From: Euptelea pleiosperma | Taxonomy: Eukaryota > Streptophyta > Magnoliopsida > Ranunculales > Eupteleaceae | DNA length: 64,000 nucleotides | NCBI GenBank assembly: GCA_035048495.1 | Contig: CM068553.1 | Span: 1,743,259 to 1,807,258, forward strand | Direction of reading: 5' to 3' | Shown here: one piece after another, positions 32,101 to 42,600 of the stretch | How positions within the stretch are numbered: the first letter of the stretch is position 1 | How the letters are laid out: each line of letters opens with the position of its first letter | Position numbers and translations under genes: made by a program | Notes under the pieces: generated by a model | The model's input: the letters and a program-made list of their open reading frames with translations, nothing else | Told to the model about the DNA's origin: nothing | The model's database searches: none

Positions 32101-35100
32101 ATGATAGCCCAACCCAAAGATCCCTAGACCCCTTTGGACTGTTCCCTTTATTCTAGAAAAAAGTGTTGAAGAGTGTGTGGTCATGAGATGAGATATTATG
32201 GAAAGCTTCTCGTATCTTTAAGGAGTCAAATCAGGCAGCATCCCTTGGCCAACCTAAGCGTGGGATTGAAGGAAAAAGTAAAATGGATGTTCCAACTCCA
32301 AGATCCCTAGTTCCCTTTGGGCTGATTCTTTGGGTCAACTGAATTTTCTTTGTTCAACAAAAAAAAAGAAGTTTTAAAAAGGATTCAGTTACCGGGCTCG
32401 CAGTCTGGTAGAGCTCAACCAAATCTCTCAAATTGTGTTTGGTGAGACACAACATCTTCGAGCTCGTCCCAATCCGCCTCCGTCCACAATGCTCCACCGT
32501 AGCTTGATCCGTCAAAGATGGCGATATCACCTGCTGGAGATTTCCGTCCATTTCTATTGTGCGATTACTGGTACCGCCTCCGTCCACAAGGGGCGGTGTT
32601 GTTTGGGCCATAAATCACTCCACATGGTGTCACTTACATGTGTAATCACCATCAGTTGAGTACCACGTGACCACTGTCATAATATCTAGCGGGCATCAAC
32701 GCGAATCGGATATTTTCCAAGTCCATCCAAAATATCTGTTCTCTTAGAGGAGATGATAAAGTTAAGATTTTTCTCCAGAAGAAGAGGGTTTCGTACCAGT
32801 AATCGGAGAAAGAGAAGAAGAAGACGAACCAGTAAAACCCAAACCTTCTCCTAAATAGCTATCTTGCCATGTAACCATCTCTCGCATATATCATAGTAGA
32901 TCCAGAACTCATCATTACCATAGTTATCACCACAAGCGCCGAGTTGGGTGGCCCCCTGGTCATCATCCTCTTCTTTTTCACTTTCATCCTTGTCTTCTTG
33001 GCTGGTATCTTCGATTGCCCAGTTTGCTGAAAAGCACCAACTGGAGGCAAAAAACGATCGAGGAACCAGAGGCATAAAATAAAGAATTCATATCTAAAAT
33101 CCAATAAAGAATTAAGAGACACACAGGGAGGGGTGTAGAGGGATTTTAGGAAAAATATTAGAGAGAGAGAGATAGGAATGGGGGAAGAGTGTTTTTTGGA
33201 AAAAATGGTTGAAAAAAAGTAGGAGAGAGCACCACCTCAGCAGTGTCGAGCATTAGTATAGATAATAGATTGTTTCCTCCATATACTAGTTGTAGTGTCT
33301 GCACCATTAAGTGTGTTGATTATATTGTCCAATCAGTGGATACTGAATCTCCTATCAAATACATAGGTCATCATCAAGAAAGGAAATGTCTTTGGTGATC
33401 CATCTTATTAGATATATGGGTCCACCTAGGGATTTTTGGAACACAAACTCGAACATTGTTTTAAAGTGAAATGAAACTATTTCATCTATATGGATTTATT
33501 AGAATGAAACAAGGACTAAGGAGCAACACCTCATATTTCTAGACTAAAAGGATATGTTTCAGCTAAGTTGCAATAACCTTCTATCATCTCTCCCGCTCTT
33601 GCTCCGGAATCTCGCTCCCACTCCCTTTTCATAATATAATTCAACTAATATTTGTTTGCAATGGCCACTTCAATTCATTTGAGACTTCTCCTACATCCAC
33701 TTCCGCTTTGTGCAATGACGTGCTTCAAATTAGAAAAACTAGCAAATTGAAAAGTATTTAAAATTTTAAGATCTCTGTCTATGGTCATCATAGACACAGT
33801 ATGCTTACTAATAAGAAGATGAAGAAGAAGAAACCTCCTAGCAGGATTGGATGGTAATGATTCTTGCACATTCGCATATCAACTATCTTTTGATAGGCAA
33901 TAAGATCTTCTGGAGTTACCCTGCAGAACTCGTCTCAATAGTAGCGAGGATTTTTTTTGCCATGTGGATGGTGGAAATAGCCAATCCAGATCATCCCTTT
34001 GATAGACAACCATCTGGACTGTCCATGTGGATATTTCATTTGTGCGCATTATGCCTATTTCTTACACGATGGTGGGGTTCACATGGAGATCATGATGGAC
34101 AATCCAACTGCACTATGAGTTTATACCATGGAGACCATTCTAACAAAAAATCAGTCCATTCCGACATTCCTAACCTAATGAAAATTGACTTGAATTTGAA
34201 AAATCCAGACCATCTAATTAAACTGTTACTTCAGGTCACCTTTTTATGTAGTCAATAATATTAAAATGAACTGATTTTTAGTGATGATGATTGTCACGAT
34301 GAGAACAGCTCAATGTATGGGTAGATTGTCAAACATGACCGTATCATTAGATAGACTCATATACGTGTGTGCGTGTGTTCATGTAATTTTGAAGTATGAG
34401 CGAAGTTTCTAATAAAAGTTGATTGCTGTGTAATGCATGCCATAAATTCTCACTACCGTGAGTCACTTCCCAGCACAAATTGTTGACCAACTATGTAACA
34501 GAAAATACACACATACAAGTCCATAGATTTATTCTAACAAATTGTCGTACAAGTGGGTAGTTCATATGAAGTTGAAAGTCATTCGCAGTCTCTCACTAGC
34601 TCATGAACTTGGTACTGAGCTCGGTTAGAATCAGATTTGGTTTCTCGAATGCTAAGATCTCAGAATATATTGTACTCTTACCTGTATTTGCTACCATACT
34701 CATGAATATTCTTGCTTTTTTGAAATTTATAATTTGTAATCTTGCCAAACTGTAGCAGATGTATATGTCTTGGCACTGTAAAAGGGTGAGACCTGTTAAA
34801 TTTTACTACTTGAAAGTAAATGCGATAAACTGCCTTTCCATATCTTCAACATTTAGATACATTAGTTTTGGCCTTGAGTTCTGGCTGCTTATTAAACTGA
34901 CATGTTAACTAGATTGATACCTTTCCTTCTTACATTTAATCATTTTGTTGTGAATTATGATCGTGCCACTGTTCTTATATTTCAGGGAAAGAACTGATGC
35001 TTCAGGTTGCAGAGTTGGTCCCGAGACACCACGGGAGGACCAAGAAACAAGAGCCTGCAACAACTTCAACCACAGGACCTTCCAAATCAGGAGGAAAGGG

Positions 35101-35119
35101 TGGGAAGAAAAAGAAATAA
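29172..35119 (+). CDS. SRP19: signal recognition particle 19-kDa subunit
   Basis: Three exons (29172-29348, 29441-29540, 34986-35119) join in phase to give 136 residues, close to plant SRP19 (about 145). The protein begins [20 protein letters not shown], then [18 protein letters not shown] and [25 protein letters not shown], and ends [15 protein letters not shown] with a Lys/Gly-rich GGKGGKKKK tail. SRP19 binds SRP RNA helices 6 and 8 and lets SRP54 join the particle that targets nascent secretory proteins to the ER; assembly is partly nucleolar. The conserved YPxYIN and the DFMQ-GRVRV segment are intact. Intron 2 is 5.4 kb and loaded with repeats. The gene converges on KISH. Confidence 0.93.
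29841..30044. mobile_element. 204-bp foldback MITE with 11-bp target duplication
   Basis: Arms of about 90 bp read GTCGGGCTCAGGGACCCC, then GGGAGTCGTCTGCTCGGC and ATGGATTTCG, mirrored on the right. TAAAAAAAAGG flanks both sides exactly (29830-29840 and 30045-30055). It is located in SRP19 intron 2. Confidence 0.85.
30056..31799 (+). other. SRP19 intron 2, no feature recognised
   Basis: AT-rich sequence. Open frames at 30380-30568 and 31124-31426 have no recognisable domain; the second opens with TTG rather than ATG. No transposon ends were found. Confidence 0.45.
31800..32370 (+). mobile_element. LINE RNase H tail, partly duplicated
   Basis: Two tandem related blocks (about 32025-32145 and 32200-32325) read HIF/RIF-type RNase H end sequence (for example [16 protein letters not shown]) followed by RPLW/PFGL segments. 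An A-run follows at about 32359. This is the C-terminal RNase H end of a plant LINE, internally duplicated. Confidence 0.5.
32850..33085 (-). pseudogene. Alfin-like PHD-finger relic, antisense in SRP19 intron 2
   Basis: The minus strand reads an acidic stretch ([12 protein letters not shown]) then [20 protein letters not shown] and RWLHGK, followed by a stop. The Alfin-like family consensus is LCGAC..NY..DEFWI.CDICE.WFHGKC, a PHD finger that reads H3K4me3. Here the first zinc Cys and the Cys after DEFWI are gone, and the finger ends before its last ligands, so it cannot fold normally. It is a decayed copy or captured fragment. The preceding sequence ([15 protein letters not shown]) is not clearly part of the family. 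Confidence 0.65.
33250..34985 (+). other. SRP19 intron 2, right part with foldback debris
   Basis: It contains a partial palindromic core (33390-33440, ATATATGGGTCCACCTAGGG) and a degenerate family 2-like foldback at about 33960-34310 (CATCTGGACTGTCCATGTGG, AAAAATCAGTCCATTCCGAC). No coding sequence is recognised. The intron ends TATATTTCAG. Confidence 0.5.
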
Positions 35120-36682
35120 CTTCAATTTTGCGAATGCAGAAAAAGGGTTTCTTTGTTGTTTTTTGGGCTGTCAAACCCTTTATCATGAACAGGGTTTCAT
35201 ACATACCAGGCTTTAAATTTCTCAATGAATCTGAGCATTTATCTTCTTTTTCTGGAGCCTTTTTCTTTAATATATACTCGTACCATGGCCTCTGTGGGAT
35301 ACAATAATGTTAAATGACAATAGGGGCGCAGCATCAGAGTTGAAAAGCAAATAGAAGATTGAGTTATTGAAGATGCATAAGGGCCTCTGATAGGTAACCG
35401 GCAAGTTGAACCACTGACCTCAAAGTAACATACTTCCAGTCATCACTCATCAGCACTTGAGGAAAGACTTGTTACATACATCTCAAAACAGAACTGAGCA
35501 TAGGTGTGCTAAAGGGCCGTTCAACAATATGCAGTTGGCTCAATTTTTATTCTAAATGCACACTGTTCTGCATCTGGGCGACACTAGTTTGTGCGTGGTA
35601 ACTTGTGCGAGTCATCCCCCGAAATGGTCTCAAAACAGTGATGCCACCAACTCTGCAGTTTGTGCTATTTATTCTATTTTATTCTGTTGGTGAGATCTAA
35701 TATTTCTCTGATTCCCTTTTGTATGCTTAACTTGAGGAAGTTGTAGCCCTATGTATTGAAAGTGCCACACCAGTGCAGATGGGTTGGCCTCTCACTTATT
35801 TGGGTGCTAGAATTGCTTTTTTAATACATGCTTATAAATCTATATGTATCATTAACTAATGCATTATTTTTTTTGACATTTTTTTGTGACCACTCAGGTA
35901 AAGCATGGGATTGAAATCATGAGTCGTGATTGTACTGTCACATACTGTACCCATTGTCTCACTTGATGCAAACTTGATCTACTCCTTGGGCTATGGCCCA
36001 AGGTGTACCGCGCCAATTGTCTTGGGCCCAAAATCCTGGCAGTGAAAGTCCCCTTGGTTTGAATTTTTTTACTCCGACTACAATGTAGTACGGATCACAA
36101 TGTTAATGTAAAGCAGGTTGAACCAGTAGGTCAATTGTAATAGTCTGTCATAATACTTGGTTAGCACGTAGAGATGTAGATCTCTGACCATCTAGACCAC
36201 ACATGGCTCATCGTAAGTCAGATCGTTGCCCCGTGTATTCCTCCAATAAAAAATGAATGAGATCAAATTAGGATGGCAAGACTACACAGAAGCATGCCAG
36301 AGACGATTGTAAAGCTAAAACCAGAGAACACAACTTTCTTTCACAGAAATAATCAATTAACTCAAAAGATAATGTCTGCCATTGCAAAAAGAAAAATGGT
36401 TTGAAATTTGCTTCACGAAATATGCGTATTGAGAGCCAGGCCCTTGTTCGGATTTTCTCATTAAAAGATAGTAAGGCAGTCTGGCAGTCCAGAGGATGAA
36501 TATCTTATCCCTTGCCTTATATTAGCTGGTGCCTCTCGCCACCATTCCCCACCTTTTGGCCAGAACAAAAATACTAGTTCCAGGATCTTGATCAATAAAA
36601 GTGAAATCTTGGATAATGTATATGGATTTGTAAACATCACAAACCATTGCTGCTTAAAGTGTACAACCATGACATCTAATGC
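35120..36682. other. convergent 3' region of SRP19 and KISH
   Basis: Both 3' UTRs must lie here. No further gene was recognised on either strand. TTTTTTTTGACATTTTTTTG at 35868 is T-rich but has no other retroelement feature. Confidence 0.5.
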
Positions 36683-39600
36683 TTAGAAAACTATTATTGA
36701 CACACCCATAGTGAAGCATCCCATGGCCACCCAAGGGCTCAGACGTTCACCTGTTTCAACAACAAAAAGAGAATCCATCAAATTATATACAAATCTGAAG
36801 GGGCAATGACAACTTCACAATGATCTTTAACTTGAATAGGTGACCCTATCAAGAATTTGCAATATCACAGTGACAGAAACGAAGAAATGCAAGCTAAAAC
36901 AGGGGTAAAATCCGATATGTTGGTCATGTTACAGGTTTTGGTGGGGGGTGTCTGATGGGTGTGTATACACGTGTGATAGGGGAGAAGGGGGAATTCTGTG
37001 TGTGCAAGTGTGTGTGAGTGGTAGTGCACAGGGATCCTGAACTCTAATTGATGTTCTTATGTTCACCAACTGACCCCGCATTAAGACCATTTTTCCGAGA
37101 TTTAGGTCAAGTTTAATCAGTCTATTTTATCATCTTCATATTTCCAGCATTTTGTGTTTGGGTTCCCAATTTGTAAATGAGCAATGAAATTAAAGGAGAG
37201 AATAGAACAAACCAATCACCAACTTACCCTGCATTAAGACCATTTTCCGAGATTTAGGTCAAGTTTAATCAGTCCATTTTATCATCTTCATATTTCCAGC
37301 ATTTTGTGTTTGGGTTCCCAAATTGTAAATGAGCAATGAAATTAAAGGAGAGAATCCTACATTTGCGGATTGGTTTGTTCAAAACTTCAAATCAGGGTTG
37401 GGGAATTCACTGAGACAGTACAAGGGTAGAAAGCAATTACTCACACAAACAGGAATTGAAAAGCATACCTATTCTGGCTGCCTTCCAGAAAAAACCTCGA
37501 AACCTGCCAGACGTGGAGCAAACACAGTCACCAGTGTTGAATAGAAACATTAAATAAAAATAAGTTATTACTTGTTAAAAGTCACTTGGCACTTGTTTTT
37601 AGTGTATACCAAGTTCTGATCCAAATAAGCAAATGCCACCGGTATCCAGCAATTTCATGAACAATTACAACAGCACCAAATAAAGAAAATAATAGACCTT
37701 TGCACATAATAATAATCATTTTATCTGCAAATCTGAACCAAAGATATTAACACATGGGCCTCAGGGCCTTAAAAAAACGTCTCCCAGGTAAAATTAATAC
37801 TACGTGAGATGGAATTAGTACATAGATCCCTAAAGCGTGTACGATATATGCTACAATATTCCGTTTTCTTAGTAGATATAATGTAATACTAATGGTGTTA
37901 TTTTGATTAGCTATAGCACAAAGCCACAAATATAGTTCCTTCACTCTCCAAGTGCTGTGCAAATTAACACATCTAAGGGCAAGATCAGCATTGAGTTTTG
38001 CATTGCATGTTTAAAGTATTACCTGCAAAAGTGAACTCTATGTCATTCTTTGTGTAAATTCAAAAAAGCACTCAGTTGACCTAGTAGACGGATAGTATTC
38101 CACAAAGTTATTTGCAATCCCCAAATCAAGGCCAACGCAATTTAATATGGCTCCCAACCCAGCTAAACTGGTGTCAGTGTTAATTTTGCTCCTAAATACC
38201 CTGTGTAAATAGGACACAATACTTTAAGGGTTTTTGCCATGTTAACAGGTATCGAGATGGATACATCATCCCGCCACACAACCTGACACATATGGCAGTG
38301 TCATTCCTTATTTTAATGATTTCATTTATAAAAAAATGATTTCTAAAAGAGGTCTGGTGTGTTCCATCTTCCTTAGACTACTTTGTTTAGTTGTTAGACA
38401 CAACTATAGTCTTTAATTTTCTTCCATCTATTAAATCTACTTAAGTTTATTAAGATTTTTTATAGTTCTATGGTGTTAGGGAAATGCTTTTTTTTAGATC
38501 GGTAAAAGATATATATTAAAAGGAGGGCTGAGAAGGCCCCGCTGGAAGACTATACACCAAAAAAGGGGAGAAAAGCAAAAGCTAAAGAAACCAAGGCGTC
38601 GTGTGTACATAAGTTCAAAAGGCGTCATGTCAAACACCTCGTATCAATGTTGGACAATGATATAATGTCTCCAGGTCATTGTTGTATACTATGTAACAAG
38701 GACACTCCATTTCTACGAATTTGCCACGTCAGATGCCAACACACCTTTTCAACAAATCTCAATTTGTTCAAAATTTTGTTTTTGGCTATTAATTGCATAT
38801 GGTTTGTGTTTTTAATGTATATCAGCTTAACAAAATACATTCATTCTATATTGCATGCTTAACATGGACTAAAGTATTTAAAAGATATATCTTGCAGTAA
38901 AAGGAATAAACTGTACAGACGTGTCGACGTATTGGGTTTTTGGGGGGTCAGTGTCAGACACGGATACACGTGTTCATGTCTGTGTCCTTGATACACAGTT
39001 TACATATGTGATTCATAAATTTTGTTTTTAAATAAATAAAATGTTTTGATCTTGAGGCCAATGGGTTTGGAACCCAAGACCTCAAAGACCTTAAAAGTTA
39101 AACTAAAAGAAAGCACTTTGAGGTTAAAGGGTTTTAAACCCAAGACCTCTTAGAGATTTTAAAATAAGTCATCTCACTCACTTTTTGGAGCCAATTTTTA
39201 TGGAATTTTGAATCAAAATTTTGGAGGAAAAACTTTAGAGGGTGTTTTCAAATCCCTACAACTTTTCCAAATCCTTTTATCCCACATTGCTTAGGAGGAA
39301 TCTTGTTTCAAAGCTCTATATAAAGGGAGGAAGCGAGGTGTCCAAAAACACGAATTTACATATCATCTCTCTCTGTTAACATCTTTAGACATACAAACCA
39401 TCCTATGATCTCCTCTTTTGGTTTTGCTACTGTATTTTTGCAAGTCTTTAATTTTTTTTTGAGGGTTTCTCCATTGTTAGTTCGATAGTATTGGAGGTGT
39501 TGGAGTGCTACCTACCTTCAGTTGGCTGTTGAATCTTGGGGCAAGACAACCAATCAACTGTTAGCAACACTCAACAAAGTGCGACATCGAAATTTTGCTA

Positions 39601-42600
39601 TAGGACAGTGAGTAGAACGCGTGCCTCCGCCTCTAAAAATCGATAAGTTCATATGTTTTTGTTTACAGTTATTATTCTGAAATTGGTTCACCTGCTGAGG
39701 TTTTTGCAAAAACAGGTACACTTTCTGTTTGCTGTTTTTCTCATTTAATATATATTACAACTGGCTTCTATTTTAGTGTTAATATTGTTCATTGATACAT
39801 AAACCGAGAACATCTGCACTAACAATATAAGATAGATTCCGTGCTCAAGGATTGCTCCTTGTTACTGTAACAGTCAACATGACTCCGACTAATACTGAGA
39901 AACCAGAAAGGCTTACTGGACAAAACTTCGTGGTAGCTAAAAAAGCTGTTATACCCTGCCACCTTGAATGTTTCTTTTGGTTAAGGGAATGTGATTTTTG
40001 AAATTTACCTCTGGGAAGGTTCTAATGTTAAACGAGGTACTGCACGTTCTGGACATCCGCAAGAACTTTTTCTTATAAGTAAGAAAGAGTTCAAGCTCAT
40101 TTTTGAGTCTAACAAAGTTATAATAACCAAGACTATTGTCTTTGTTGGGAAGGGGTTCCTATTTGAGGGGCCTTTTAAATTAAATGTAATAGTTGATGAT
40201 AAGAATAAAGTTTTTACTTCTACTTATATCTCTGAATCATTTAATTTGTGGCATGATAGATTAGGACATATAAACTATTCTTCTTTGTAATAAATTTTGA
40301 ACCATGTTTATAATACAAAAACACACTTATCAAAATAAAAAATAAAAAATACCTAAGTCAACAATAGACAAAGAACAAAAATGTGAAATATGTGTGAAAT
40401 CTAAGTATTCTAGAAAACCCTTTTAAAGGACATAAAAGTCCACAGAACCTTTAGAATTAATTCATAATGATCTATGCAATCTGAAAAACACTCAAACAAG
40501 AGGAAGGAAGAAATACTTCTTGAGATTCACAGATGATTGTACAAAATATTGTAGTGTGTACTTGCTAAAGAGCAAGGACGAGACTATAAACCAATTTAAA
40601 ATAACAAAATTGAAGTTGAAAAACTAAGGAGAACTAAAATTGGGACCCACATAGTCATCAAAGTACAAAGACATGGGTATGGACCTGGTTTTCCTCCTCC
40701 CCGAGTACACTCTAGGTAAGGACGTAATTAGCTAACTGTTGTATGTTGCTCTTTTGCTTTTGTTAGCCTTTTGGTGGTCCGGGTTTTGTCTTGTTGCTGT
40801 ACCCTGTGTAGTCAAGGCTTTCGTTGTAGTTTTTTTGGAGGCCGTCTCAGCCCCTTCTTAATATATTTATTTTATTGATCAAAAAAATAAAAATAAAAAA
40901 TTGTCAACTCCCTTGGAAGCGTTGTAAAAACAAAACCAATAGTTGACAAATTCTCTAATTATCTAGATGAAAGAGTTCCTTGACAAGCTTTGAGTAATTT
41001 TATCATCGTTGTATTCAACTCTCTATTTTGATTTTTTATTAAAAAATGCCAAAAATTATTTTCAGTAAATGTTTTCTTCTGTGGCATTTCTTATTCCAAT
41101 GTTAATCATATCACATAGTTGAGAAACCATACTGGAAGGCAAACCATACAATGAAAGTAGGAGATCAAATAATTTCTGCCAATACTCTGCTTGTCCGCTC
41201 TTGATTTTCCTCTATATTCTTAATTTTTTGCTCCATGTTTTGGCTGCGAGTTGCGACCACAGATGTCCAAGGGTGACCACTTTGATACCAAAATGATTTT
41301 TTTTTTTTGATCGGTAAAATAAATTTATGAAGGAAGGGCTGAGACGGCCCCCAACAGCAAAACAACGAAAGCCTTGACCAAAACAAGGCGCCACAAAGGC
41401 AAACAACGGGCGACCAAAAACAAGCAAAAGCAGAACGAACAATAGACAGCAATTACATAATCAATCGACCCCATCGGCACACAAAATCTTCAAACTTGAA
41501 CTTCTGAAGCTCGGGAATGACGGATCCCCAGAAATAGACAGCGGCTTTGATCTTTAGGATAAGCTTTTCCACATCCACCCCTTTATCTTCGAAGATACGA
41601 AGGTTTCTCTCTTTCCACACCTCCCAACAAATGGCAAAAGGGATGAGTCTCCAAAGAGTACAACCGCTCACGGAAAAGGCCTTCGAGTACCATCCAGAAA
41701 TCAGGTTGCAGACAGACCTAAGGAGCACCCAAGACATACCAAATAAGCATAAGAAACGCTCCCAAATCGACCTCGTCACACTACAATGGATGAGTAAATG
41801 ATCCGTCGTTTCCTCATCGTGACCACATAGAATACATCTATTGGGCTTGTGAACACCGCGCTTTTTAAGATTCTCCACCGAAAGAATCTTATCCAATATG
41901 GCACACTATATGAAAAACTTGACTTTGGAGGGAATGGGATTTTTCCAGATGCGATTCGCCGGGAAACAATTTTGGGAGCCACCCAAAAAAGAATTGTAAA
42001 GAGACTTAACTGAAAACTTACCATTAGGGTCATCGATCCACCATCGTCTATCTTCTTCACTCTCCGATAGATGAATCCCTTCTAGCCGTGATAGTAAGGA
42101 AGCCACTGAATCCAACTCCCAATCGTTGATCCGTCTTCTGAGGCCCAGATCCCAAGAAGGAGACCCATTAGCGAAGTTCGAGACAGCCCAAACCGACTCT
42201 CCTTTCCTATTGGAAATGGCATAGATCGTAGGGAACTCTTCACTGAGAGGAAGATCTCCACACCACCTATCTTCCCAGAATCTAATTGATTGGCCGTTCC
42301 CAACTCTGAAGGAGCTCCCATTTCTAAATGTCCCTGTCAACTTGGAAATGCCTTTCCACACCCCGGTCCCATAAGAGGAGTATGGAATTCTACTGTCCCA
42401 CCCATTCGAGTCGACACCCTGCTTAGCTATGATAACACTTCTCCATAGACTATCTCTCTCAGTGCCGAATCTCCAGAGCCATTTGCCTAGTAAAGCGCAA
42501 AATGATTGGATTAAGGTAGTTCACCAAAGATGAACATGTCCTATTCGAGGTGGAAAACCTCCAATTTAATTCATATACTTGACATCCTCCCTCCTCTAAC

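Noticed and set aside
32395..32470. tRNA-like string GGGCTCGCAGTCTGGTAGAGC
   Set aside because: It has no matching anticodon arm, T-arm or acceptor pairing, so it is a chance resemblance.
32354..32611. 85-codon minus-strand frame starting [12 protein letters not shown]
   Set aside because: No domain is recognised, and it contains a local direct repeat (CCGCCTCCGTCCACAA); no promoter or splice support was seen.
41453..42361. Long minus-strand open frames that could be called genes
   Set aside because: They are the reverse transcriptase C-terminus of the inserted LINE with target duplication.
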